The notes under the pieces are model-generated. The model ran no database searches and was not told the origin of the DNA. It worked only from the letters and a program-made list of their open reading frames with translations. Made by a program: the position numbers and the translations under genes. A stretch of DNA of 44,183 nucleotides. It comes from Candidatus Yonathbacteria bacterium. GTDB taxonomy: Bacteria; Patescibacteriota; Minisyncoccia; Phycocordibacterales; UBA1550. The first letter of the stretch is position 1. Each line of letters begins with the position of its first letter. Positions 15,989 through 24,209 of this stretch are shown here, one piece after another. The stretch covers positions 1 through 44,183 of the forward strand of contig JACQCY010000011.1 in the NCBI GenBank assembly GCA_016201355.1, given 5' to 3'.

Positions 15989-16831
15989 ATGAAAGGCATA
16001 TTGGAAACATTTAAAAAGAGTCTTTATAATCCAGAATTTTATCGCGAGATTTCCGGTAAGTCATTTAAAGACGCGTTTCGCTACTATGTAAAAATTACGG
16101 CGTTTCTTGCTGTGGCGCTGACTACTGTTTTTGCGGTAACGCTCATCCCGCAAGGGGTGCGATTTCTCAGAGAACAAGCGCCCCTCCTTATTGAGGAGCA
16201 TTATCCTCAAGGTCTTATGATCACGATCGAGAAAGGTCAAGCTCATACGAATGTCGCTGAACCATATTTTGTTTCAAAAGAGAATGGGCCATCAAAAATC
16301 TTTGAGGGAAGCGATTTCGAGAACCTTCTTGTCATTGATACCCAAAATGGCTTTAATAAAGATACTTTTGATAAGTATAAAACATTCGCGCTTCTTACCA
16401 AGACTGAATTGATAACGAAAGATACCCGCAATAAGACCACCATCCAGGATCTCCGCGGATTTCCCGATGTGGTTGTGAGTCAAGAAACCCTCATTTCTCT
16501 TGTTGAAAAAACGAGGGGAATGCTCGCATATTTTATTCCCGCGGGCATTTTGGCGGTACTCATCGCTCTTTTTACCGGTTACCTCATCTATCTCGTTCCG
16601 CTCCTCCTCTTTGCGCTCATTCCGTTCATCTTTGCGTGGATAAAAAATACCCCTTTGTCTTATGGAGATGCTTACAAGATGAGCATCTATGCGGGGGTCC
16701 CCGGGCTTGCCCTGAAAACGCTCCTCAATATGTCCGGATTCTTTTTTGTCCCCGCATATTTGTCATTCCTTGTTTTTGTTTTGATCATCATTCTCAATAT
16801 GAAAGATAGAGAACAGCGGGCGCTTTTTTAA
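15989..16831 (+). CDS. DUF1189-like membrane protein
   Basis: 280 residues. KKSLYNPEFYREISGKSFKDAFRYY resembles the N-terminal SFYNPxFYR block of DUF1189. One membrane segment (about 35-52), an extracytoplasmic domain to about 180, then a cluster of hydrophobic segments (AYFIPAGILAVLIALFTGYL, LVPLLLFALIPFIFAWI, GLALKTLLNMSGFFFVPAYL, LSFLVFVLIIILNM). Function of the family is unknown. Eleven bases upstream of the LUD gene, probably one transcript. Confidence 0.75.
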   Translation: MKGILETFKKSLYNPEFYREISGKSFKDAFRYYVKITAFLAVALTTVFAVTLIPQGVRFLREQAPLLIEEHYPQGLMITIEKGQAHTNVAEPYFVSKENGPSKIFEGSDFENLLVIDTQNGFNKDTFDKYKTFALLTKTELITKDTRNKTTIQDLRGFPDVVVSQETLISLVEKTRGMLAYFIPAGILAVLIALFTGYLIYLVPLLLFALIPFIFAWIKNTPLSYGDAYKMSIYAGVPGLALKTLLNMSGFFFVPAYLSFLVFVLIIILNMKDREQRALF

Positions 16832-16842
16832 TACATACACCT

Positions 16843-17460
16843 ATGAGCTACTACGAACGACTTGCTTCGGACGAGACGATTAAAAAAACAGTCGCTTCCC
16901 TTAAGGAACGCAATATCAATGCCATCGTTGTTGCTACGCGCGAAGAGGCGCTCAAGAAAATAAAAGATCTCATTCCGCGCGGAGCAGGGGTGATGAACGG
17001 GTCGTCGGTAACGCTTCAAGAAATCGGTTTCGTCGATTATTTAAAGAATGGAAAACACGGGTGGAATAATATTCACGAAGAGATTCTTAATGAAAAAAAT
17101 TCTAAAAAAAAGGCAAAACTTCGCAAACAGAGCATCATCGCCCCGTATTTTTTGGGGAGTGTTCACGCTATTACGGAAGGAGGCCAAGTGGTTGTTGCCT
17201 CTGCTTCAGGGAGCCAGATGCCGAGCTATGCATTTTCTTCGGATAATGTTATTTGGGTCGCGGGCGCTCAAAAAATCGTGCCTGACCTCGACAGCGCAAT
17301 GAGACGACTCAATGAATTCGTCATTCCTCTTGAAAATAAGCGGATGCAAAGCGCGGGGTACCCGGGCACCGTCCTCGGTCGCATTCTTATTTTTGAGCGC
17401 GAGATTATGCCGAATCGGCACATAACCCTCATCCTTGTAAAAGAAAAGTTAGGGTTTTAG
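16843..17460 (+). CDS. LUD domain protein (LutC/YkgG-like)
   Basis: 205 residues spanning one LUD domain: MSYYERLASDETIKKTVASLKERNINA, GAGVMNGSSVTLQEIGF, APYFLGSVHAITEGGQVVVASASGSQ, and IWVAGAQKIVPDLDSAMRRLNEFVIPLENKR. The SVHAITExGxxxxAxxxGxQ and ExxR patterns are typical of this family, whose lactate-utilisation members work in an iron-sulfur complex (LutABC). LutA/LutB are not nearby, and CPR stand-alone LUD proteins have no settled role. Its 3' end overlaps that of the convergent VKOR gene by 12 bases. Confidence 0.85.
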   Translation: MSYYERLASDETIKKTVASLKERNINAIVVATREEALKKIKDLIPRGAGVMNGSSVTLQEIGFVDYLKNGKHGWNNIHEEILNEKNSKKKAKLRKQSIIAPYFLGSVHAITEGGQVVVASASGSQMPSYAFSSDNVIWVAGAQKIVPDLDSAMRRLNEFVIPLENKRMQSAGYPGTVLGRILIFEREIMPNRHITLILVKEKLGF

Positions 17461-17895
17461 GATTTTGTAGATAGTGATTCCAAACCCAAACAACACGGTT
17501 GAAATGATTGCGGACAAAATACAGTAGATACAAAATGCTCCGATAAGGAATTTTTGCACATAGATAAAATAAAGCGACATCAAGAAGCCAAGGGTTGTTG
17601 CAAGGAGGAGAAGGCGCGCAAAGATATATCTTTTAGTATCAAGGTAGAGAATTCCAAACGCTCCGATTGCGAGATAGAATATCATTCCATACACCGAAAG
17701 AGGAATGCCGAAAAGTGCCGAATAGGGAGATTTAGAAACTTCGTCGCACCCAGTAAAGCCGAGAACACACGGTATTGGTCCGCCTGACATTCTCTTGGCG
17801 AGAAGGAATGTTGAGTCCGCAAAGCCGACAAAGGCGAGCGCGATAACAAACACAAAACAAATCGTTATAAATTTTTTATTTGCCGTATTATCCAT
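17449..17895 (-). CDS. Vitamin K epoxide reductase family (VKOR) disulfide-forming protein
   Basis: 148 residues, four or five membrane helices. Loop cysteines GPIPCVLGFTGCDEV, a Ser/Asn-type loop SPYSALFGIPLSVYGM, and the active-site CIYC (in IGAFCIYCILSA) are the bacterial VKOR signature. It re-oxidises DsbA-like thioredoxins using quinone, replacing DsbB. The ATG overlaps the stop of the upstream dsbA-like gene (ATGGATAA), so the two are coupled. The partner thioredoxin is separate rather than fused to VKOR. Confidence 0.9.
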   Translation of the reverse strand: MDNTANKKFITICFVFVIALAFVGFADSTFLLAKRMSGGPIPCVLGFTGCDEVSKSPYSALFGIPLSVYGMIFYLAIGAFGILYLDTKRYIFARLLLLATTLGFLMSLYFIYVQKFLIGAFCIYCILSAIISTVLFGFGITIYKILKP

Positions 17896-18547
17896 GGATG
17901 AGCGCGTATTCTATGAGAGCTTTAAGCTCCTCGTATCCGCGCGGGTTCTGCATTCTTTTGCCATTGAGATAAAATGAAGGGGTTGAATTGACCCCTGCGC
18001 TTAACCCGGTTTCTTTATCATGAGCCACGCTATCTTTCGTGGTTGATGAATTAACATCCGTGGCAAATTGAATCATATCCAGATTGAGAGATTTGGCATA
18101 TCCTTCAAAAGTTTTTCCCGCATTCGTTTCTTCCGACCAGTCTGATTGATGTTCGAAAATCATTGTATACATCTCCCAGAATTTACCCTGTTTTCCCGCA
18201 GCCTCTGCCGCATAGCTCGCATTTAAGGCATTTTTATGTTGAGGGAGAGGGAAGTGGCGATAGGTAAACGAGAGGCGATCTTTGTATTCTTCAAGTACTT
18301 TTTCTACCACGGGATAGTACGCGCCACAGGCAGGACACTGAAAATCGCCGTATTCAACGAGGGTAACTTTTGGGTTTTTTGAGCCTTTGGTCCAGTCGGT
18401 ATTGTTAACTTGTTCCATGAGAAGCCCTTGATTGTTTCGGCTCGGTGTTTCGGCGGGAGAAGTGGCAACATTCCATATTGCGAATATTGTAATTCCCACA
18501 ACCAAAATCACCGAAACCCAAACAATAATTCTTTTTTGTGTATCCAT
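17888..18547 (-). CDS. DsbA-like thiol-disulfide oxidoreductase, membrane-anchored
   Basis: 219 residues from the ATG at 18547 (an upstream in-frame ATG at 18589 precedes the promoter). Signal anchor IIVWVSVILVVGITIFAIW, then a DsbA/thioredoxin domain: VEYGDFQCPACGAYYPVVEK with CPAC active site, FTYRHFPLPQHKNA, an alpha-helical insert AAEAAGKQGKFWEMYTMIFE, and cis-proline motif NSTPSFYLNG. It introduces disulfides in secreted proteins, with VKOR as its oxidant. An extended -10 (TGCTACAAT, minus strand 18565-18557) lies nine bases before the ATG. Confidence 0.92.
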   Translation of the reverse strand: MDTQKRIIVWVSVILVVGITIFAIWNVATSPAETPSRNNQGLLMEQVNNTDWTKGSKNPKVTLVEYGDFQCPACGAYYPVVEKVLEEYKDRLSFTYRHFPLPQHKNALNASYAAEAAGKQGKFWEMYTMIFEHQSDWSEETNAGKTFEGYAKSLNLDMIQFATDVNSSTTKDSVAHDKETGLSAGVNSTPSFYLNGKRMQNPRGYEELKALIEYALIHG

Positions 18548-18556
18548 AATGCCAAC

Positions 18557-18565
18557 ATTGTAGCA
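18557..18565 (-). promoter_or_regulatory. Extended -10 for dsbA-VKOR operon
   Basis: On the minus strand TGCTACAAT, nine bases (GTTGGCATT) before the ATG. Confidence 0.55.
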
Positions 18566-18593
18566 GAGCAGATATGCAAAAGCAAACATTTTG

Positions 18594-18690
18594 GAAAATA
18601 GTAAGTAGAAAATAGAAGAGGAGATGGGAAATAGAATTTTTGAATTTATTCTACTTGCTACTTTCTAGCTTCTACTTTCTATCCAATATG
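18594..18690. repeat. Family B palindromic element, copy 2
   Basis: Left arm AATAGTAAGTAGAAAATAGA, centre GAAATAGAATTTTTGAATTT, right arm of CTACTTTCTA words. The centre and flanks match the reverse complement of the copy at 34598-34690 over about 40 bases, showing the same element in opposite orientation. Lies between divergent dsbA-like and pgi genes. Confidence 0.78.
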
Positions 18691-18693
18691 GTG

Positions 18694-18699
18694 TAGAAT
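18694..18699 (+). promoter_or_regulatory. -10 for leaderless pgi
   Basis: TAGAAT with TG immediately upstream, then six bases (ATTCCT) to ATG at 18706. Confidence 0.5.
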
Positions 18700-18705
18700 A
18701 TTCCT

Positions 18706-20034
18706 ATGAAATACATCAGCTCGAGGGGAGAGGGGGAAATGAAAATAGTAGACGATATTCGCGCGCGCGCTATAGAGTACACGGCGACAATGAGAATGGC
18801 AATGAGCGATAGCAAGTATGCCTTGCCCGAAGCATCACTTCGTCTTCCGTTTGATCGCGCGCTCTATGAAAAATCAGCCACCCTCGCAAGCAAGCTCCGG
18901 AGCGAGAGTCTTAATTATGTGATAAATATTGGTATTGGAGGATCCAGTCTTGGTGCGCAGGCTGTCTACGAAGCGCTGTTCGGTGTCCTTGATAGATATA
19001 ATCCCTTTGCGCCCAAGATGCTTTTTGCGGAGTCCTGCGATCAGAGTATTCTTTCCGATATTTCCGAAATCATTTTGAATGAAGTTGAAAAGAAAGAAGA
19101 GATCATCGTCGTCATCGGGAGTAAATCGGGGACAACGACCGAGACCATAATGAACGCGTCTATTATGGTGGGTGCTTTACATAAAAAGTTTGGCTCTATT
19201 GGGGATCGTGTCGTGTGTATCACCGAAGAAGATTCGCCACTTTGGAGTGTTGGCAAAGAGCAGGGATATTCCTTGCTCCCTATCCCAAAGATGGTGGGAG
19301 GGAGATACTCAGTTTTTTCCCCTGTGGGGGTATTCCCTCTCCTTGCGGTGGGACTCGATATGAAACTTCTTCTTAAGGGTGCCGAGGAAGAACTGCACGA
19401 TTGCATTGACCAAGGGGTCGAGAGTCGCGCTTTTTGCGCCGCTTTCGATATTTTTGAGTGGAATAAAAAGGGCATCAATATTTTTGACATCTTTTTATTT
19501 CATCCGGAATTGGAATCTTTTGGAAAGTGGTATCGGCAACTTTTTGCGGAAAGTTTGGGGAAGGATACTACAATAGAAGGGGAAACAACGACACCCTTGC
19601 TTGTCCCCACGGTATCCATCGGGTCCACGGACCTTCATTCTATGGAACAGATGCATCTCGCTCACCCCCGCGCCACCGCGCGCACCCTTGTCCGCGTAAA
19701 CGCGCCTCATTGGGATCATAACGCTGTCGTTCACGAGCGCGCGATTGCGTCTCTTGTTCCCGGAGTACTTGATCGCGAACCGCGCCAGATTATGGATGCA
19801 ATCTATGAGGGGGTACAAAAGACTTACGATACGCGCGGAGTGCGGTATGCTGAAATTGAGCTTCCCGACATTTCTCTCCAAACTCTCGGCGCGCTTCTGC
19901 AGTTTGAAATGTGTGTGGTGATGCACCTTGCCAATCTTCTCCATATTGATGCATTCAATCAGCCCAATGTTGAAGAATACAAAAATGTGGTGCGAGAGAT
20001 ATTAGGAAAAGGAGAGCTGAAAAGCAGTGAATAG
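18706..20034 (+). CDS. pgi: Glucose-6-phosphate isomerase
   Basis: 442 residues. INIGIGGSSLGAQAVYEAL (sugar-phosphate binding), GSKSGTTTETI (phosphate loop), MVGGRYSVFSPVGVFPLLAVG (PGI signature 1 region), FGKWYRQLFAESLGK, LHSMEQMHLAHP, and FNQPNVEEYKN. Catalytic Glu and His motifs are in place. Interconverts glucose-6-P and fructose-6-P in the cytoplasm. Length is typical of the short bacterial form. The start is six bases after a -10, consistent with leaderless translation. Confidence 0.95.
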   Translation: MKYISSRGEGEMKIVDDIRARAIEYTATMRMAMSDSKYALPEASLRLPFDRALYEKSATLASKLRSESLNYVINIGIGGSSLGAQAVYEALFGVLDRYNPFAPKMLFAESCDQSILSDISEIILNEVEKKEEIIVVIGSKSGTTTETIMNASIMVGALHKKFGSIGDRVVCITEEDSPLWSVGKEQGYSLLPIPKMVGGRYSVFSPVGVFPLLAVGLDMKLLLKGAEEELHDCIDQGVESRAFCAAFDIFEWNKKGINIFDIFLFHPELESFGKWYRQLFAESLGKDTTIEGETTTPLLVPTVSIGSTDLHSMEQMHLAHPRATARTLVRVNAPHWDHNAVVHERAIASLVPGVLDREPRQIMDAIYEGVQKTYDTRGVRYAEIELPDISLQTLGALLQFEMCVVMHLANLLHIDAFNQPNVEEYKNVVREILGKGELKSSE

Positions 20035-20055
20035 ATATTGTCTCGATTTAAGATA

Positions 20056-20064
20056 TGGTACAAT
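20056..20064 (+). promoter_or_regulatory. Extended -10 upstream of small membrane protein
   Basis: TGGTACAAT, about 43 bases before the ATG at 20108, so this gene should have a real leader. Confidence 0.45.
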
Positions 20065-20107
20065 GGTAATAATGCAGTAAATAATTTATCAGTAACATCA
20101 ATATCGT

Positions 20108-20491
20108 ATGAAATATTTTTTAATGATAGGCGTGTTTATTATTCCTTCTGTTGTGTTTGCGGGAGTTGCGGAGACTCTTGCTCAGTTTGATAATTATTCA
20201 GGGATGTTCGAATCCATCTCTCTCTGGTCGACGATTATCATTGCGCTCACGACGAGTATTATGGTGTGGACACTGGGGCGTAAAATGCATGGGGGAGTTT
20301 TAGGGAAAGTTCTTGTTTATTTTAGTATAGGTATGACCCTCATCTTTTTAGGGTTTGCTACCGAGGTGTCGTGGCTCCAAAATATTCCTCATATTTATCT
20401 CAAGCTTGTCCATGATTCGCTCTATATTATCGGGTATATTTTAATGGGGATAGCGGCGACCAAACTCCTTAATGTTATCAAGGGGGCGTGA
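20108..20491 (+). CDS. Small polytopic membrane protein, unknown function
   Basis: 127 residues. Begins with a likely signal peptide (KYFLMIGVFIIPSVVFAG, possible cleavage after VFAG), then three membrane segments (SISLWSTIIIALTTSIMVWTL, VLVYFSIGMTLIFLGFATEV, LYIIGYILMGIAATKLLNVI). It has one His-Asp motif (LVHDSLY). Ends in TGA, so UGA acts as stop in this organism. I do not recognise the family. Located upstream of a sensor kinase. Confidence 0.7.
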   Translation: MKYFLMIGVFIIPSVVFAGVAETLAQFDNYSGMFESISLWSTIIIALTTSIMVWTLGRKMHGGVLGKVLVYFSIGMTLIFLGFATEVSWLQNIPHIYLKLVHDSLYIIGYILMGIAATKLLNVIKGA

Positions 20492-20496
20492 AGGCA

Positions 20497-20592
20497 AGTC
20501 GAAAGTTTATAAAGTTTATAAAGTTGAAAGTGGGTACGGATGCGAATACTTTATAAACTTTATAAAACTTTATTAACTTTATAAACTAAACT
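20497..20592. repeat. GTTTATAAA-word hairpin
   Basis: AGTTTATAAAGTTTATAAAG (from 20504) pairs with ACTTTATAAACTTTATAAAA (from 20548) with one base difference; loop AAAGTTGAAAGTGGG is shared with a coding stretch of ileS near 34.24 kb. Confidence 0.75.
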
Positions 20593-20595
20593 ATT

Positions 20596-20762
20596 ATGAA
20601 TAAATTATTATTTCTTCCGAAGGAAAGGTCGTTGAAGTAAAGGGGGATTCTTCAGAGGCGCTTAGAAAACTTATTGATGTCTATGTGGAACTTTCCGGGC
20701 AAATTGTACGGAATGCGCTCACTCCTATCTTTGCAAAATATCCTGAGGTTAAGTCCAATTAA
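20596..20762 (+). pseudogene. Small conserved-looking protein, frameshifted after the third codon
   Basis: A 52-codon frame (20604-20762) encodes IIISSEGKVVEVKGDSSEAL...IDVYVELSGQIVRNALTPIF, a well-formed small alpha/beta protein, but it opens with ATT codons. The ATG at 20596 (ATGAATAA) is in another frame; adding one A to the following A run would give MNKIIISSEGKVVEV. So either a one-base deletion in a homopolymer, a sequencing error, or an ATT start. No family recognised. It is the first of three short-spaced units leading into the sensor kinase. Confidence 0.55.
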
Positions 20763-20795
20763 GTATTATAGAACATCTATTTTTTACGACCACCT

Positions 20796-22565
20796 ATGTC
20801 GCTTTCCCGCGAAATCTTACTTGTTATCTTAATTTTAATTTCAGGCGCCCTCTATATAGGAATAGCCATCTTTTCTTATTGGTGGTTCCGTCGCGCGCGT
20901 CATAAGGTGGAAGAAAAAGACAGAGAGATCAAATACCATCTCTACGAGGTTGCTATCTTGAAAGAGATTGCTGATCGCACAGGGTATTCGCTCAATATTA
21001 AAAAAATTCTGGATGTTATCGCGGGGTCACTCGGCCAGTTTTTAGAATATAGCGCGGTCTCGTATATGTTGATTGAGCCGTCAAAAATTCTTTTTAAAAT
21101 TGATCTTGAGCATTCCGTCTCCGCTGAGTTTATCAATGAAATAAAAAAGAGAATGATTGCTTCTCTATCGGCGCTCACAGGGCATGATGTTTCATACAAT
21201 CAAATAGAAGAGACCATCACAGGAGCTTTGACTACGGAAGATGCTTTAGCCACCGTTCAGTCATATTTCAATATTCCTCTCGTGATTGGGACTGAGCTTG
21301 TGGGGGTGCTTACGATCGCAGACACGAAAGCAGGGCTCTATAAAGAAAAAGAGATGGAGATCCTTTACAAAATCGTAAACCAAGCTTCACAAGCGGTGAC
21401 AAAGCTCGAAGAAGTCATTAAGGCGGAACAGGGTAAAATCGTGGCAATGATTGAAAGCATGGTCGAAGGCGTTGTGATGACCGATCTTAATTATCGTATC
21501 GTAGCGGTAAACCAAGCCGCCCGAACTATTATCGGATACATAAAATCTGAGACACCCACGATATTCGATTTTATTGATATATTCAAAGATGCTTTTGACA
21601 TAAAAAGTAAACTGGAAGAATCTATTAAATTGGATAAAATAGTTAAAGTAGAGGAAGTTTTATTCAATCAAAAATATTACCAAGTGCTCGTAACTCCCGT
21701 AAAGTCAAGCGGTGGTGCTACTAAAGGAAAAGTTTTGGGAGGAGCAGTGATTTTTCATGATATTACGAATGAAAAGGAGGTAGAAAAAATGCGCAATGAT
21801 TTTACTTCAATGCTTGTTCACGAGCTTCGGTCACCATTGGGGAATATTAAAAAAATTGGAGAGCTTTTGAAATCCCCAAAGATTCTTGATGATAAAAAGA
21901 TTACGAGCGAATATGTGTCGATGCTTTATGAGAGTTCATCTGCAATGCTTGATATGGTAAACGATCTTCTCGATGTGGCAAAACTTGAATCAGGCAAATT
22001 TGTCATCGATAAACAATCTGCAAATATTCGGGAAATAATTCTTGCGCGCATAAAATTTTTTGAGATGACGGCGCAATCACTTTCGATATCGCTCAAATCT
22101 TCTATTGCGTCAGATATACCCGCGCTCATTGACCTTGATACAAATAGGATTGCTCAAGTTTTGAATAACCTCATTTCAAATGCGCTGAACCATACTCCTC
22201 ACGGCGGGACAGTCACCGCTCTTTGTTTTCTGCATAAGAAAGGGGAAGTGATTGATGGCGAAGCGACAAAACAGGGAGTGCCGTGGGTTATTAATGGTGA
22301 GGAAAATAGTTCGACAAAATATATTCCTGAAAGCGTGGTAATTGCCGTGACGGATACGGGAGAAGGTATTCCGCCTGAATCCCTCAAGAAGCTCTGGAAT
22401 AAATTCACTCAATTTGAATCAAGTGCGAGACAGAAGGACCATCAAGGGACGGGGCTGGGACTGGTTATTGTGAAAGGGATCATTGAGGCGCACGGAGGCG
22501 CCGTAGGGGTAAGGTCAATCTCAGGGAAGGGGAGCACTTTTTATTTTACCCTTCCTTGTGTATAA
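20796..22565 (+). CDS. Sensor histidine kinase with GAF and PAS domains
   Basis: 589 residues. One N-terminal membrane segment (about 5-30: VILILISGALYIGIAIFSYWW) with almost no extracellular part, then a GAF-like domain (about 50-205), a PAS domain (about 210-325: VEGVVMTDLNYRIVAVNQAARTIIGY), HisKA with phospho-acceptor H342 in LVHELRSPLGNIKKIG, and HATPase_c with NRIAQVLNNLISNALNHTP (N box), VTDTGEGIP (G1) and GTGLGLVIVKGIIEAHGG (G2). It should sense an intracellular or membrane signal and phosphorylate the adjacent single-domain regulator. No SD before the ATG. Confidence 0.92.
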   Translation: MSLSREILLVILILISGALYIGIAIFSYWWFRRARHKVEEKDREIKYHLYEVAILKEIADRTGYSLNIKKILDVIAGSLGQFLEYSAVSYMLIEPSKILFKIDLEHSVSAEFINEIKKRMIASLSALTGHDVSYNQIEETITGALTTEDALATVQSYFNIPLVIGTELVGVLTIADTKAGLYKEKEMEILYKIVNQASQAVTKLEEVIKAEQGKIVAMIESMVEGVVMTDLNYRIVAVNQAARTIIGYIKSETPTIFDFIDIFKDAFDIKSKLEESIKLDKIVKVEEVLFNQKYYQVLVTPVKSSGGATKGKVLGGAVIFHDITNEKEVEKMRNDFTSMLVHELRSPLGNIKKIGELLKSPKILDDKKITSEYVSMLYESSSAMLDMVNDLLDVAKLESGKFVIDKQSANIREIILARIKFFEMTAQSLSISLKSSIASDIPALIDLDTNRIAQVLNNLISNALNHTPHGGTVTALCFLHKKGEVIDGEATKQGVPWVINGEENSSTKYIPESVVIAVTDTGEGIPPESLKKLWNKFTQFESSARQKDHQGTGLGLVIVKGIIEAHGGAVGVRSISGKGSTFYFTLPCV

Positions 22566-22578
22566 TGAGATAAATAAA

Positions 22579-22959
22579 ATGGAAACAAAGAAAAAAATAC
22601 TGATCATTGATGACGATAAGATCTTCTCAAAGATCCTTCGCGACTGGCTAACAAAAGGAGATAGGAAATATGAGGTTACTACTGTCTTTGACGGAGAGGA
22701 AGGGTTTAGCGCCGCTTCTCGCGAAAGACCGGATCTTATCCTGTGCGATCTGATGATGCCAAAGTTCGGAGGTATCGAATTCCTCAAAAAACTCAGAAAT
22801 GAAGCGTGGGGCAAGGATATTCCCGTAATCATTCAAACACAGTTTTCCGATCTTGAGAAAATGAGTGAAGGCGCAGAGCTTGGCGTGCGCGGATATATTG
22901 TCAAGTCGGATTATTTAATGGAAGATATTTTGAAGCAGGTGGAGGAGGTGCTTAAGTAA
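22579..22959 (+). CDS. Single-domain response regulator
   Basis: 126 residues, receiver domain only. KKKILIIDDDK holds the acidic pocket, D57 in LILCDLMMPKFGG is the phospho-acceptor, and IIQTQFS and YIVKSDY carry the switch Thr/Ser-equivalent and conserved Lys. No DNA-binding output, so it acts by protein contact (CheY-like). A TATAAT lies at 22561-22566 inside the end of the kinase gene, 12 bases before the ATG, so it may also be transcribed alone. Two bases before the SIMPL gene. Confidence 0.92.
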   Translation: METKKKILIIDDDKIFSKILRDWLTKGDRKYEVTTVFDGEEGFSAASRERPDLILCDLMMPKFGGIEFLKKLRNEAWGKDIPVIIQTQFSDLEKMSEGAELGVRGYIVKSDYLMEDILKQVEEVLK

Positions 22960-22961
22960 CT

Positions 22962-23759
22962 ATGGAAACACACAAAATACAACTTTATAGAGCGCTCACG
23001 GTACTTGTTTTGATCGGCGCTGTTTTTGCAGGGACGAGAATAATCACTGAGATAAAAGGGTATCGTTTTATCGGAGGTGGAGTATCTGCTACGAATACAA
23101 TCTCGGTCTCGGGGGAAGGGGAGGTTTTGGCGGTGCCGGATATAGCAACAATCTCTTTTGGTGTTCGCGAAGAGGCAAAGAAAGTTTCTGACGCGCAAAA
23201 CAAAGTAAGCGCTAAAATGAAAACAACGCTCACCGCGGTGCGAAAACTCGGTGTACCCGACAAAGATATCAAAACACAAAATTATAATTCATATCCGAAA
23301 TATGAATGGCAAGATGGCGCCGTTTCGTGTTTAAGTTTGAATTGTCCTCCACCGCGTCCTAATAAACAGGTGCTTACTGGCTACGAAGTATCTCAATCAG
23401 TGACCATTACGGTCCGCAATCTCGACCTCGTAAACGGACTTGTTGATACTCTCGGCACGGCGGGGGTGACGGATATGAATGGACCTAATTTTGCTATCGA
23501 CAAACAGGATGAGTTGAAAACTGAGGCGCGCAAACAAGCTATTGATAAAGCGCGCGCCAAAGCATATGTCCTCGCGCGCGACCTCGGTGTATCGCTCGTC
23601 CGCGTCGTATCGTTTTCCGAGGGACAAAATTATCCTATCTATGCGCGCACGATGATGGCGGAAGGGGTGGGAGTTTCCAAGGACGCAAGCACCCCCGAGC
23701 TTCCCCAAGGGGAAGAAAAGATAACTTCACAGGTGACGGTTACCTATGAGATACGGTAG
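22962..23759 (+). CDS. SIMPL (DUF541) domain protein, membrane-anchored
   Basis: 265 residues: an N-terminal hydrophobic anchor (RALTVLVLIGAVFAGTRII), then SIMPL domain beginning ISVSGEGEVLAVPDIATISFGV, with NYNSYPKYEW, GYEVSQSVTITVRNLDLVNGLVDTLGTAGV, and KTEARKQAIDKARAKAYVLARDLGV, the classic DUF541 blocks. Ends in a basic beta strand. Located outside the membrane; in other bacteria the family is linked to oxidative stress or envelope functions, but its role is not established. Shares a transcript with the kinase and regulator (2-base gap). Confidence 0.88.
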   Translation: METHKIQLYRALTVLVLIGAVFAGTRIITEIKGYRFIGGGVSATNTISVSGEGEVLAVPDIATISFGVREEAKKVSDAQNKVSAKMKTTLTAVRKLGVPDKDIKTQNYNSYPKYEWQDGAVSCLSLNCPPPRPNKQVLTGYEVSQSVTITVRNLDLVNGLVDTLGTAGVTDMNGPNFAIDKQDELKTEARKQAIDKARAKAYVLARDLGVSLVRVVSFSEGQNYPIYARTMMAEGVGVSKDASTPELPQGEEKITSQVTVTYEIR

Positions 23760-23762
23760 GGG

Positions 23763-23862
23763 ATAAAATAGTAAATAGAAGAATACATTGAAAGACCCGC
23801 ATTTGGCGAGGTTTTCAGTGGGGCTACTACTTACTACTTGCTACTTTCTAACTCCTGTATTT
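23763..23862. repeat. Family B palindromic element, copy 3
   Basis: AAAATAGTAAATAGAAGAAT on the left and CTACTACTTACTACTTGCTA on the right, the same arms as the other family B copies, with an unrelated centre (GAAAGACCCGCATTTGGCGA). Confidence 0.6.
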
Positions 23863-23869
23863 TTGCGAT

Positions 23870-23898
23870 TTGACTTTTCTCCCCCCAAAGAGTATTGT
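23870..23898 (+). promoter_or_regulatory. Promoter and leader hairpin of secE-nusG-rplK
   Basis: TTGACT (23870-23875), 17-base spacer, TATTGT (23893-23898), overlapped by TATAAA. In the leader, GCCC-CCAT-GGGC-GG followed by TTTTTT (23907-23926) resembles a weak terminator and could attenuate the operon. Confidence 0.5.
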
Positions 23899-23944
23899 AT
23901 AAATAAGCCCCCATGGGCGGTTTTTTAAATATAAACAAAAGATT

Positions 23945-24124
23945 ATGCAAATTATTCAATATTTACGAGACACACGAGCTGAGTTCACCCATATATCATG
24001 GCCGACGCGTCACCAGGCGATAATCTTCACCGCGCTTGTCATCGCGCTTTCTGTGTTAACATCGGTTTATCTTGGTGTCGCTGACACTATATTTTCTTCT
24101 GTTCTCAAGAGTTTTGTTTCGTAA
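23945..24124 (+). CDS. secE: Preprotein translocase subunit SecE
   Basis: 59 residues, just below usual length cut-offs. MQIIQYLRDTRAEFTHISWPTRHQ carries the conserved amphipathic helix and the E-xxxISWPT signature, then one membrane helix (AIIFTALVIALSVLTSVYLGVADTIF). It clamps SecY in the SecYEG channel. Position directly before nusG is the standard bacterial secE-nusG arrangement. Confidence 0.94.
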   Translation: MQIIQYLRDTRAEFTHISWPTRHQAIIFTALVIALSVLTSVYLGVADTIFSSVLKSFVS

Positions 24125-24130
24125 TTAATA

Positions 24131-24206
24131 TAGTGAATATCAGAATATCAAAATAGTTAAATAATAAAATAGTATAATATTCATTATTTAACTACTAACT
24201 ATCAAA
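24131..24206. repeat. Family C hairpin element between secE and nusG
   Basis: AATATCAAAATAGTTAAATA words followed by complementary TTAACTACTAACTATC; related to 2760-2855 and 31019-31081. Confidence 0.6.
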
Positions 24207-24209
24207 AAA

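Noticed and set aside
20489..20491. UGA recoding as in Gracilibacteria/Absconditabacteria
   Set aside because: TGA ends well-bounded genes here (20491 and 38935) and none of the core genes contains an internal TGA.
20497..20592. Long AT hairpin as a CRISPR-like repeat or origin
   Set aside because: No spacer structure, no DnaA-box pattern, and comparable hairpins occur in many gaps.
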